Source of the DNA: Cacajao melanocephalus
Taxonomy: Eukaryota > Chordata > Mammalia > Primates > Pitheciidae
Assembly (NCBI GenBank): GCA_963573385.1
Contig: CAUYLG010071372.1
Span: forward strand, 46,566 to 110,565
Direction: 5' to 3'
Length of the DNA stretch: 64,000 bases
Part shown: one piece after another, positions 27,351 to 38,998 of the stretch
Layout of the letters: each line of letters begins with the position of its first letter
Numbering within the stretch: position 1 is the stretch's first letter
Program-made: the position numbers and the translations under genes
The notes under the pieces: model-generated
Told to the model about the DNA's origin: nothing
Databases searched by the model: none
What the model saw: only the letters and a program-made list of their open reading frames with translations

Positions 27351-27895
27351 GGTAAACACACATTCTGCAGTGTCAAGTCGTGAATTAACCTTATTACTTA
27401 CAAGTTTGACTGGGGTGCTTCTGTTGAAAGACCACACTGCTCCTCATCTCTGTTAATCGCAAAACAAAATTATGCAAGCTTTACTGAGCTTTACTATCTC
27501 AGAAGTCTTGATATTTATTTAAAATTTTGAATTAAGCTAGAGTCCTCTTTGCATTTCTCAGTGGCATGAAATGAAATTTTAATGAGATTTTTCTCTTTCC
27601 CTAAGAATGTGCAATAGTGCTACAGCTATACAAACTCTTCTTTATATCCTGGGTGTTACTATGGGAGGTCATGAAACCACTTCCTCTTGACGTCTTTAAA
27701 AGGAAGATGGGTTTTGCATATGTCAGGAATTATTTCTAGTTTGTCCTGCCTGGAGGCAGGGGTTGGACTCACTGACTTGCCTAATCCTGTATTATGTAAC
27801 AACAGAATAAATGTAGTATTATTTCAACAAAATCGCCCTAACTGGCTGGTTACTTTCTAAACATTTCAAGTTGGTGCATTCTGGAAGAAAGAATC
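27351..27895. other. Intergenic, no recognised feature
   Basis: No gene or repeat recognised. Confidence 0.45.
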
Positions 27896-27899
27896 CTGA

Positions 27900-28075
27900 A
27901 TATGCAGTCAGCTGACCTGAGTTTAGGTGACAGTCCTATCACTGCTGACTTGAACCATACGCCTAAGTCCCTTCAACTGCAAAGTTTTTCTAATAATATG
28001 AACTGCCTAATAGGGATGCTGTGAGCTTAATGTGCTTAGAATAATATCTGTTTCATTATAAACACTTAAGAATGT
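27900..28075 (+). repeat. MIR remnant
   Basis: 'gacctgagtttaggtgacag', 'cctatcactgctgacttgaa', 'atgctgtgagcttaatgtgc' in MIR order. Confidence 0.55.
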
Positions 28076-28079
28076 TTGG

Positions 28080-28850
28080 TCTTAGTATTGTATCATTCTC
28101 ACCTTCAAAAAGAGTGGGGATCACCCAGTGACTACAAGTGAGAAGGTGCTTTGAAAACTATGACTGACATGTCATATGTTATCATTAAAGTGATGTCATG
28201 TCAAGGCTGTAAAAGCATAGATGGCGCTCCCCATTAATTCTTTCATTTTCATCTTCATTTTTTTATCAATTTTGTTTTCCACTTTATTCATTTTCTCTTG
28301 GAGTTTGATAAGTATTCCATTAGAGATTTACCTTTTCACCTTTCAAAACTTTTTGGAGGAATAGCAATCTAGGACACAACCAATCATTTTTAGAGTTCTC
28401 TGAAACCCTGAACTTTGGAACTTCAGCCACTTAAACAGAATATGCATTGGAGATATTTTAGTGAAAGAATGCAACTTTTTTCTCTTCTTAGAAAGTATGA
28501 TCTAGACCAAGAGTCCATTATTATGTCTAAATCAAGGAAAGGTGAATAAAAAATACACCTTCCTGGATGTACCCTGGTAACCCCACTCCCCAGGCCATAA
28601 CGTCATCATTTGTTAAGAGAGTAGATGATGTACACTTTCACTTTTGTTGGTCCTATACTACCTATATCATGTCAAATATATTAAAAACACATTTTGCATT
28701 AATTTTGAAATATTGATTTTTAAATTTTCTTAAAAGTGAGTCATTCGTTTTCAACTGGCTATAATTCTACACTTGCGGTCTATAATCAGAAATTCTTGTG
28801 AAACCACAATAGCAACTTTAAAAGTTGTTTTCTAATGAAGAAAATTAAAT
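28080..28850. other. Intergenic, no recognised feature
   Basis: No gene or repeat recognised. Confidence 0.45.
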
Positions 28851-28854
28851 ATAC

Positions 28855-29040
28855 TAGCAGGTAACATTTATTGGACAAATACCACGTGTCATGCACACTT
28901 CTAAGAACTTTTTGTTAACACACTTCATTTTCGTAACCACCTTATGAGCTAGCATTTGCTTTACCTTTATTTTATAGATGAGGAAAACTAGCTCTTTTGT
29001 AGCACAGGCCACATAGTCTGAGCTGGAATCCATACTTTTA
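28855..29040 (-). repeat. MIR remnant (antisense)
   Basis: 'aacatttattggacaaatac', 'tttattttatagatgaggaa', 'agtctgagctggaatccata'. Confidence 0.65.
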
Positions 29041-29091
29041 TGAGGTTACATTTTGTAGATTAATTTTGATTTTTAGTATGATTTTTGCATT

Positions 29092-29345
29092 CGGCCATTC
29101 TTGTATTACTATAAGGAAATATCTGGGACTGGGTTAATTACAAAGAAAAGAGTTAATTGTCTTAAAATTGTACCAGCTGTACAAGCATTGCTCCAGAATC
29201 TACTTCTAGTAAGGGCCTTGGGAACCTTACATGACTGCTCTTGAGGGATCCACTCTCACGATCTAAACACCACCCACTAAGCCCCACCTCCAGTACTTGG
29301 AATTACATTTCAACATGAGATGTGGACAGTACAAATATCCAAAGT
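29092..29345 (-). mobile_element. MST-type MaLR LTR, internally deleted
   Basis: Antisense LTR: 'cttgtattactataaggaaa', 'atctgggactgggttaatta', 'gatccactctcacgatctaa', 'aattacatttcaacatgaga'. Shorter than a complete MST LTR. Confidence 0.7.
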
Positions 29346-31145
29346 ACATCACTTTTTATATCTTTGAAGTTGTTTTTAAAGATTCTGATGTCAAGCATTT
29401 TTGTAGGCCTTTGCAAAGCTTCTAACACCTAGGTATCATTCTTGTGGTGGCTAATACCAATCAGTGGCCTTGCCAGCCACATGGATTCCTGCTTGACACC
29501 TAAGGAAGAAGAAGCTTCAGATAAAAGTTCAAAAAAGTGTTTTGGCAAAAGATTTTTGCACAAAAGTATAAAAGTAGCCATGCATGAAACTTCACATCTG
29601 ATAGTATGACTTGATTGGAAAGAGGGACAACCTCTGTATTTCTCATGGAGGACGGCATGGCTCCAGTGCAGTTGAAACTGTAGTAATCCAGCAGTGCTTG
29701 ATTACATCTAGGGTTTGCCCCTTTGGAAGCACCCAGGGTTCTACCCTACCCACAAATGACCACATTCTCATGAAGATGCTGGTAGCAGAGGCAAGGGTGA
29801 GGTATTGCTCTCAAGTGGCTTCTGGAGTATTCTATATCAATCATAGCAATTTGATGGGAAGATCCTTATAGTATCATATCTATGAAAAACTAAGGTGTCT
29901 TAGGAGAAGTCAAAGATATGCCTTGGAGGTACTTGGATGGAAGGCTCTGCATTATTCAGGAAAGAATATGAGGCAGTTAATGGTATGTGATGCTTGTGAA
30001 TTTGAATTCATTTACATTCAAATTGTGATGAGACATGGAGGAAATTTTCTGGTGAGTAGAGGGAAATTCTGAGAAATTTGTCAAAAGATATTCACGATCC
30101 AGCAAGTTGTTCTATTTTTCAATAAGGTTTTTGTAAATCTTCCTGTAAATAATGATTCTTGTATATTTATGTCTTGTATAAAGCAAGATACATCTGTATT
30201 TGCATCCAACCAAGAGTGCAGGCAGACAAATTGCTGACTTTGGCAATGTCCTATCTTTAGACTGGCATATCTGGCAAAAGAGAGCTGCTAACATTCATTA
30301 TAACAGCATCCTTAGAAAGAAAGTCTTCCCCGACAAATATTCACTCATGTCCAAATTTGACAACGCTTTCCTTTGGATCATATAGCAAAACACATGTTGC
30401 CCCCAATAGTAGTTAATAAATGCATTTGCTCTTTAAGTATTATTGGTATTCTTTAAACACAGCTCTGTGTAAATTGTGGCAATTTATTAGATCAATATGT
30501 ATTACACATCTCAAACTGGAGGGCACTATAAAAAATACAAAGATGGGTGCTGGATCTGAAGATGTTTATAGTCTAGTGCAATGATTCTCAAAAGTACATG
30601 GAACTTACGTCAGCCTCCTCTGCCCTTCTTTCCTCAAGAGCTACCAGGAATACATATCACAGACTTTGGAGGTAGGCTGTTTTTTTCCCTGTATCGAGTC
30701 ACATATATCAACAAGAGTGACATACACCTTGGGCATGTTGGGACTGGGTAAATGGCTGCAGACTCCATCGAAGTCTTTTCTTTTCCTCTAAGTTTAGTGG
30801 GACAGATAAAATGTGCACATGGCATAAGATCCATTTCAAATTGTGCGCTAGCGCCCATGCGCATGCACACACACACACACACACACACAGTTGAATCAAT
30901 CATTTCATGGAACGGTATTTGTCCTATGTGTGATGGGCTCTGGTATTTTTCTATTCTATTTTAACTAAAAAATAATATAAGCCACACACCGCAAAACTGA
31001 TCTCTCAAATCACTAATGAATTGCTACCTAGAGTTTGAAAAACACTTTTTTGGGATTTGGTAATGGTTTGGAAGACAGAGATGAGGAAGACAAGGTCAGG
31101 GAATGTATTCCCGTATTTCTGTATTATCATCATAAAAATGATGTA
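29346..31145. other. Intergenic, no confident feature
   Basis: Unique DNA apart from the (CA)n run at 30866-30889 and a short old-repeat phrase near 30530-30590. The open stretch at 29611-29871 (plus) starts at a TTG and has no recognisable family. Confidence 0.45.
30866..30889. repeat. (CA)n microsatellite
   Basis: About 12 uninterrupted ca units. Confidence 0.95.
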
Positions 31146-31149
31146 CTTG

Positions 31150-31370
31150 TACAGTAAATTCCATGATGCAGGCACAATTACAAGTGCTTTTCACATATCA
31201 AGTTATTTAATTCTTACTACAATCCCATGAGAGGTATGTGATTGTTAGAGTTGTTTTACAGATAAGGAAATGGAGGCACAGAGGGGTTAAGTGATCTGAC
31301 CAAAGTTACCCAGGATTTGACACAAGGCTGCCTGACTCCAGAACCCATGCTTTTAAGACCCCTCTAGCAA
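31150..31370 (-). repeat. MIR element (antisense)
   Basis: Well-preserved reverse MIR: 'attacaagtgcttttcacat', 'cagataaggaaatggaggca', 'agaggggttaagtgatctga', 'gcctgactccagaacccatg'. Confidence 0.8.
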
Positions 31371-32965
31371 GTTTCCAGCTAATCATCTTACATAGCATGC
31401 CATAGGTCACAATGAGCTAAGAAGACAGTAAGAATAAGTTTACTCCACAACTAGGGAAAAATAAATAAATGAAGAGCGTATTTCACCACTAGAAATGAGC
31501 AATGGCTTCTTGGTATTCAGAAGGCAAAAATAAGGTCTAATCCAGACTCTAGGAGGGACTTTCTTTTAGGGACTCTAGAGGAATACAAATGACAAATGAA
31601 GCAGACATGGCCAGGGCTAACCACTTTCTTCCCCTATATTTCTTTAAGTCAAGAGAAGAAAATACAAACAGATTCAAATTCCCCTTCTTGAATCTCCTCA
31701 TTTCAGATTCAAATAGGATACAAGAGAAAGCATGGCTTGAAAACACAGTGACTATGAAACACATCTCAGATCCACTAACAATTAAATCATGGCATTTGAT
31801 TAACATCTATGAATAATATTTGTAAATACCTCATTTTTTGCAAATTCCTTCATTGATTCTTTATAATGTAATTAATTCTTCATCGATTTTAATTTAGATT
31901 GCCTCTAGCTCATAAACTTGGTAAATATGCAATCTTTAATGAATCACGCTGTTAAACCTAGCCATCATCCTGGATTACCCAGTGCATCCATCCCTAAGAA
32001 GCAGGTTTAATGTTGTTCAGGAAAATAACAATTATCTAGTACTTTAAAATACGTGCAGCATGCAGAAACAAAGAAATAAAGAGGAAAACCACTAACTTTC
32101 TTTTGCAGAATAAATCTAAATTATTTCTGAACAGGTTGTCTTCACTGCAGTTTCTGAAAACGTGTTTTCATGATGATGATCATCCAAATTTGAGTAAACA
32201 TTACCTAAATTCCAAAATTAACAATGCACAGCCTTAAATTCATTACATCCAGTAGCTTATTTTCAGTCAATATATAAATGTAAGTATAAACTGATGATAC
32301 TATATTTGATCTTGTACTATCATGAGATTCCTAGGAAGTTTATTATATTGAGTGATCCTTTTCTAAAAGTGGTTTAAAATAGAACATATATACAGGATTG
32401 TTTGGTAACATGGAACAAACTATCTTAATATAGAATATACATTTAAAATGTTTCTTCTAGACTGCTGGTATTCCCTATAATTACCATAACTTTTGAAGAA
32501 AATTACCTGTAAACATGTATTTATTGAATATCTACTATATGCTCTCTACTGTGGTAATTATAAAAACATGAGACTCAATTACTTCCCTCAAATCTAGTAC
32601 ATAATATGAAATGCCATGACATAAAGTTTTCTGTTTAGAAATAGAGGTGCCTTGTGAGAACAGGTAGATGGACTTAAGTCCCAGAAGAAATGTAAAGTCT
32701 ATTCACAATCATTAGGATCTATTAGTTCAGATTTAAATAATAAGAATAAACAATTCCAGGCCAAGCAGGACCCTTTTTATTTCATAATCAAAGCAAACTT
32801 GTTACCATATTTAAAGCATTCTAATTGATGCAGGTAGTATATTCTGTTTATAAAAGGCTTCAAAAAGTTCCCCCACTTTCATTTATGAAAAAGTTATAAA
32901 AGCTGCATAATTCACATTTCCCTAGTGACTATTTGAGGCACTGCATTTTCAAAGCTTCACATACA
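31371..32965. other. Intergenic, no gene recognised
   Basis: Mostly unique. A short ancient-repeat phrase lies at about 32513-32640 ('atgtatttattgaatatcta'). Confidence 0.45.
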
Positions 32966-32970
32966 CCATC

Positions 32971-33389
32971 GTTAAAGAACTTTCTCCTTAGCTCAGCTAA
33001 AACCGGGCTCTTGTAACACAACCAGGAAAGATTAGGCTCGCAGACACGTAGAAGGGTGAGGAAAACAGAATTTATTGGGTGAAAGCGAAAAAGGAAAAAT
33101 AATTCTCAGCAAAACAAGAGAAAGTCCTGCTAGCAGGTTTCCCACCTCACAGATTGAATCCCAGGGTACCTCACAGCAACAGGAGTAGCCAGGCTCCTTG
33201 CTGCAGCAAACACAAATTCCCTAAGGCTCCACCCCATCCTCCCAGAGCACAGGTGGTCATTATTCAAAAGGAAACAATTGAGAAAAGGCAGGCTTTGTCC
33301 AGAACAAGCTGTCTGGTTTTTCAGCCTTCAGGCCGTTTTAGGCTTGAAGGCAGTGTTTCATCAGGGACCCTTGGCTGTTTCCTCTATCA
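32971..33389 (-). repeat. ERV 3' LTR
   Basis: On the minus strand it starts 'tgatagagg'. It carries an AATAAA polyadenylation signal (plus-strand 33071-33076) and pairs along its whole length with 37153-37578 (shared 'tttttcagccttcaggc', 'gtcctgctagcag', 'tagaagggtgaggaaaa'). Its terminal CA is degraded. Confidence 0.8.
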
Positions 33390-33400
33390 TTCTCCCCTCT
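33390..33400 (-). promoter_or_regulatory. Retroviral polypurine tract
   Basis: The minus strand reads agaggggagaa immediately before the TG that begins the 3' LTR, the expected plus-strand primer site for reverse transcription. Confidence 0.75.
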
Positions 33401-36400
33401 AAAGAAGTACATCTAACTGCCATTAGAATAAGGATAAGGATAAAACTAAGAATGATCTTAACTGCTTCCTGCTGACACAGAGTGCTGTTTTGAAAAAAAG
33501 AAACAGCAGTCAGATCTCCCTCAGAGGTCTAAGGGTCCCTAGCAAAAGAAGCCATTATCTGAGGCTCTGGCTGCATGACCATTTGGAGTTTGATGGCCTG
33601 AATGTGAGAAGAGATAAAGTAGGTTATTAGAAAACATCTATCGAAACAGAACAAAGTGGAGTGAGGACAGCTCAAAAATCCCCAGATCTTTTACCAGTTT
33701 GTACAGGGAGAGAGGGTCAAAAGCCCCACTGGTAAAAGAAAAACTTTTACCCTTTTGCTGGCATTTTGGACTTCTGCGTTCCCTTCCCCTGAGCCCAATC
33801 CTAAGCCAACCAGTTTAAAGTTTGGGAAATTAACTTTTCCCAGTTTGGAAGATGCATTTGAGGGGAGTGCCCCGTAGTATGGAGACACGATTAGCTATCA
33901 GAGAAAAGAAGAGAGAGGAGGAAAATAAAAGGCTTTTTTGCTGAAGGAGTCTGAGGCAATCAGGATGCATTCAAAAAGGATACAGACTGAAGATGAACGG
34001 CTACTCATCTAGAAAAAGGAGAACAAAGCATCCCAGGTTTCCTTCTCTTCCCAGCAAATACCCAGCTCTGCAAGTTGAGCTTCACTCCTTAAAGGGAAGC
34101 ATATCTTTCCAGTCAAAGTCTTGGTAAAACAACCCATTTCTACAATTGTGTCCTGTTGCAAAAGAAAATGGATTCTTATTGCACTGAGGCAAACAACTAT
34201 ATTGCCTTAAGTTCAGAATACTTACACCTAGTTTCCAAATTCTGGAGAACCCAGGCAGAGAGAGAGAGAAAGAGAGATAGACAAAGACAAATATGCTCCA
34301 AATTTTCTTTACAAGAATAGACCTTACTCAATTGTGAAAAGCCGTATATAGTTTAAAATAAGTTTCCTTGACTCTGAAAAACAAGGATCAGCAATATTCC
34401 ACACAAAAGTCAGAAAGATTCCTTCAGTTTTCGGAGTTCAGTCCATTTTAGCTCTTCACAAGTCCTGTACATTTTCCTTTTTCTCCAATGTCACAGTCTC
34501 CAAAGTTATCAGAAACCTATATCTGAGAGCATCTATCAGAGTCCTATGGCTTATGATAAGTCATCTTTTGAAAAGTATTAAAACAAGATATCAACTGTCT
34601 GTGAATAATAAAAGGTCCAGGGTAGTTACAGCTGGAAACATAATTGACAGAGAAATTTAGTTATCTCTGTGGTTTACAATAACTTCACATCACAACCTTA
34701 ATTATGATTGAGAGCATATACTTTCGACACTAGAGTTTTAGAAATCTCATACAGTTTTGGAACATATATTAGTATTATTCACCAAAATATAACCTAAAGA
34801 AGATTAAACACTATGTCGGCAATCTCATGTAACTAAACATATCAATTAATCCTGTTTACTGCTGTTTTGGATATTGCAGGGCCCTCTGTAGCATCTAAAA
34901 GCCAGGTGTCAAGAAAGACAATTTTGAAACTGAAGTTTGCATTTGGGAATCCTGTTAAATATGTTAGATATTTAAAACATTTGATGTTTTGAAATAGAAT
35001 TCCAGATTACCATGTTATTTATTTTGCCAAAATAACTTAGAAATTTAAAAAAGCAAAAACGTTTTCTTTTATAAATTCTGCTAGAGCAGATTAATGCCAT
35101 AAGAGTACTTCGTTGTTCTTTGATTTCAATGCTCAATTTACAGAGAAGCCCTTTTGAATTTAGTCAATATATTCACACACAGAATTTCTTTTGCAAGATT
35201 ATTAACAATCCTGCAATCATTTGTTTAAACCTCCAGCTTATCTTAATTCAAAGCAATCCTTTAACTTTAGGCAAGAACCCTATTTCTGCACCTTCTTATA
35301 ATTTTTTTACTAAAAACACATTTTACTGTTCTTACACACCTTGCATGTAAATCTATTTCCAGTAGTTTAAATTACATGTTATAATGGTAACTCCTAGCAA
35401 TTTTAACTTTAATGTAAAACCTGGTAAGTTGTTTTAATTATGTGCTAGGTGCAGCCAAGGTTTGACTCCTTCCAGCATGATTAACGGTGTGGTTAATTCC
35501 ATATGTCCCAGGCCTTACCAATTGTGACGCCGGCAAGTTGAAAAGTTCTCAAAACCCAAAAAGTCACCTTATAACCCTAAAATATTTAGCAAAGCTTGTA
35601 TCCTGCAAAATTTAGTTCACCTATTTACACTTGATGGCATCTGCATTTTACCAAAATCTTTAAGGCTGCTTTTATTTCTCAAAGAAAAGTCACATGAACT
35701 AAAAGTTACCACAGCTTTTATCTTCCCTTTACAAAATATTTGATCCAAGTGCTTGTCTTCCTCTGTGCCAATTGTTAGAGCTCCTTTTTTTTTCTTTTAT
35801 AGATCTCACACACACAACATAAAATATAACTACAGATACAGGCAGAAGAAAATCCAGCAGCCATAAGATCTTTAATTTGCCATTCTCCTATTTGGATTAT
35901 TGGCCTCTGGGTGGAGCCCTTCAAGAGACAAGGCTAGGAAAACATGCAGCTTCTAAGGCTTAACAAACACGCATAGGTAGGAGGCAAAAACAAATTTTGA
36001 GAGGGATCTATCCACTTTTAATTCCTGATGTGGAATGAGGGAAGCAGATCTTTCCCATCCCATGCGTGTATTAAAAGTAGCAAGGCAAAATAGAGAAAAA
36101 TAATTAAATCAACTGAAAACAGACACTTTTTTCCCAGCAAAACAAGATTCAAGAAAAGAAAAACATAAAAGCTTTTTAAATATACCTATAACTTGAATAT
36201 CCACTTTTAATTAAGCTGAGCACTCTCTAAGAAAATCCTTTTAACTCCCTTATTACCCAACTTCAGCCGCACCAAGTGGCCAATATTTCTGGCTTCCAAA
36301 CGCTACTGAAGGTGCTTCACAGGTGAAACCAACATACCTCAATTAAGGTAATGATTTAACCACAAGTGAATGAGGTATTTTCAAAAGGACTAAGCAATTC

Positions 36401-37130
36401 TTAGAAAATTTAGAACCTTTAAAGATCACCCAGAGAAAGGAAGACTGAAGAAAAAGACTAGAAGTTGTTCATGGAAGGGAAAAGAATCACCAAGTAGCAA
36501 AAGTCACAGATACATCAACCCAAAAGTACTCATTCCCTATGTCAGGATTGAACCTGGCTTCCACTATAAAATGGTGGAAGCTAAACAAAACACTGCCATG
36601 TGATTACAGATCACTCTCCCAAGGATGTAAAACAAGATGGAGGCCCGCAGCAAAGTTTGCTCCTGACCTTACAGAAACTCATGCAGAGGACACCAAATTG
36701 GCTACAGCTTAAGACCAACCTCACAAATCCTTTTTTGTAATTAAAACTTTACAGATAATATAAACAGTGATAGTTTGGGTTCTGGCCTAGTAAAACTTTT
36801 TCTAAAAAGAAAAAAAAGTGTCACATAAAAGTTCTGACAGGGTAAAGAAAAAAAGTTTAGGGTTGAAAAGCTGCCTGGGGGAAGAACCTCTTATTCTTAT
36901 GCCAATAGGTTCCTCTAACAGGGAGAGAAACTTAAGAGGGGCGCTGGGGAGCCTCTGGTTCACCCATGCATTGTGAAAAGAGAAGGAAAAGGCTGGCATT
37001 CCAGACCTCCAAGAGTGACGTGGGAGAAGGCATAATTTCCTTTACTCTCAGAAAATGTCTGAGGACAAAAAGGCTTAGAAGCGAAAGGAAAAAAGATTTT
37101 ATCTTTGCATCTTACTCACCCTTCCTCAAG

Positions 37131-37148
37131 CCCCATGTCTTGATGCCA
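37131..37148 (-). promoter_or_regulatory. Retroviral tRNA primer-binding site candidate
   Basis: The 18-mer tggcatcaagacatgggg starts four bases after the 5' LTR. It differs mostly by transitions from the primer site for a phenylalanine tRNA; a lysine-tRNA site fits less well. Position is strong evidence, assignment to a tRNA is tentative. Confidence 0.5.
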
Positions 37149-37152
37149 AAAA

Positions 37153-37578
37153 TGTTGCAGAACGTTCTCCTTAGTTCAGCTAAAGCTGGCCTCTTGTCAC
37201 ACAACAAGGAACGATTAGGCTTGTGATCACATAGAAGGGTGAGGAAAATGGGATTTATTGGGCGGAAAGGAAAAAGGAAAAATAACTCAGGAAAGCAAGA
37301 CAGAGTCCTGCTAGCAGCTTTCCTGCCTCACAAATTAATTCCCAGGTCACCACACCGGAATAGGAGAGGCCAGGCTCCTACCCTCTGCAAATGGTAAGAA
37401 CTTTCTGAGGCTCCACCCTGTCCTTCTAGCGCACAGGTGGGCATTATTCAGAATGAATCAGTTGGGAAAGGGCAGGCTTCATCTGGGACCAGCAGTCCAG
37501 TTTTTCAGCCTTCAGGCTGTTTTAGGTTTGAAGGGGGGGATTTTGCTCAGGATCCTTGGCTGTCTCCTGTCTCTATCA
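37153..37578 (-). repeat. ERV 5' LTR
   Basis: On the minus strand it runs from 'tgatagagacagg' to '...ctgcaaca', keeping TG...CA ends. The AATAAA signal lies at plus-strand 37254-37259. It is diverged from the 3' LTR by many substitutions and small gaps, indicating an old insertion. Confidence 0.8.
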
Positions 37579-37779
37579 CGGTCATAGTTATACGCATGTT
37601 ATGTAATAGTGAATATGAGCTCTGTAAAATGTAACAAGTTGAGGAACTATAAGTTATCTAGATCAATGTAAATACAATTGACCTAAAGATCATGCATACT
37701 TTGAAGCAGCACAAGACTGTTAAGAGAATTTAGGGATACTAATGTGCATTTCTTATTTTTTCAGGTTGATTGATGTATT

Positions 37780-37950
37780 ATACCAGTAGGTTGCAACTCT
37801 GGCCAAATGTTAGAATCACCTGCGGGAGCTTCATAAATACTGCCTACGCCTGTGCCCTAATCCCAGACCAATTGAAGCAACATCTATGGAAGATGATCCC
37901 TGGATATCAGCATTTCTCAAAGCTCCCAAGCTGATTTTATAGAGCAGCTT
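37780..37950 (+). mobile_element. MER5A-like hAT element remnant
   Basis: 'tgttagaatcacctgcggga', 'gccctaatcccagaccaatt' and 'tatcagcatttctcaaagct' follow the MER5A order. Confidence 0.6.
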
Positions 37951-38309
37951 AATTAAAGATCCCACAAGGGAAGGAAAGGGTAAACTAATGTCTTTTAGTG
38001 CCACTTTCAGAAACAGAATGAAGAGTTGCATTACCCAAGTAGTTTGCCACTGGTTCCTATGCTTAAAGCAAATCCTAGGTAACAAGCATTGAAATTTACA
38101 TATCTAACCACTCTTTTTGAGTTTTCTAACACTCCAAGAAGTTTTCAGTGTACCTAAATGTTTCTCAGAGAATCTTAGGAATTCTATCCCTGCAGGTACA
38201 GATAGTCAAGTCTTAGGGATGTAACCAATTTATTTCATTCTCTGGTCTTCCAATAACCATATTAATTACAAAAAAATGCATTAAAGAGAAGTACATGGTA
38301 GCAATTAGA

Positions 38310-38525
38310 ATTATGGATTATTTTGTCTGTTTTCCTAACTTCTGATACCTGTTCTTCAGTTTCCTAACTATATGACTTATAAAGGTACTTAATTTCTCTG
38401 AGTCACAATTTTTTTATCTGTAAAAATCTTATTAGATGGTTACCTGTGGTAGATATTTTAATAAAGGTAAGGTGTTCTAACAAGGCCTGTAACATACTAA
38501 GATACTCAAGAATTGTTAGCTTTTT
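38310..38525 (+). repeat. MIR remnant
   Basis: 'ttaatttctctgagtcacaa', 'tttatctgtaaaaatcttat', then 'ggcctgtaacatactaagat'. Confidence 0.6.
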
Positions 38526-38824
38526 TAGCATGCAAAATCAGGGCTTCAGATGTTTGCTACCTACCAGGATAAAACATTTGTGTTAGGTCTGCTATATGAT
38601 GTCAATGGCTACTTATTAATTAAGCCCAGAAAAGCAGAACAGGAGTTTTGAACAGTTTACAATTTTAAAAAAAGTCAAAAAGCATACAATATTTGGGTAA
38701 AACATTGCCTAATATGTACAAAAAAATCAGTGCATTACTACAATATATACACACACAGGCAAAATCATTTTTTAAGACACTATACTGAAAATATTCTAAC
38801 TAAGCACAGAATATTGTTTTAGGT

Positions 38825-38998
38825 CAGTAATTCTAAACCCTTATGGCACAATAAATGACTGAGTTTCTAAAAAATATAAGTCCTGTATCCCACACCTAGA
38901 TATTATGATTTTTCAGACTTTTTGAGAGATCTGTACATAGGATTTATTTTAAAGCTAAAACATTTATTCTAACGTGAAATCAGAGTTAAGAACTACTA
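38825..38998. mobile_element. MER5-like hAT element with target duplication
   Basis: Inverted ends 'cagtaattctaaa' and 'gttaagaactact' bound a 174-bp element, close to the usual size of MER5A. The flanks ttttaggt (38817-38824) and gtttaggt (38999-39006) match at 7 of 8 bases, as expected for an 8-bp hAT duplication. Confidence 0.65.

Larger units (their letters stand above)
32971..37578 (-). mobile_element. Degenerate class I-like endogenous retrovirus, two LTRs
   Basis: A 4.6-kb provirus reading right to left. The 5' LTR is 37153-37578, with a tRNA primer-site candidate at 37131-37148 just inside it. The internal remnants run from 37130 to about 33401, followed by a polypurine tract at 33390-33400 and the 3' LTR at 32971-33389. 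The internal part is short for a complete provirus and has no open frame above about 90 codons, so gag/pol/env are largely deleted or broken. The stretch just upstream of the polypurine tract resembles a decayed gammaretrovirus-like env C-terminal/3' end. No clear target duplication was found. The family is not assigned. Confidence 0.75.

Noticed and set aside
29611..29871. 86-codon plus-strand frame in unique DNA
   Set aside because: Starts at TTG, has no recognisable domain, and no splice or poly(A) context suggests a gene.
30634..30964. Frames with Cys-Val or Thr-His runs near 30.87 kb
   Set aside because: They are translations of the (CA)n microsatellite.
32971..37578. Distant direct repeats considered as a segmental duplication
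   Set aside because: The primer-site candidate, polypurine tract and AATAAA signals show the two copies are LTRs of one provirus.
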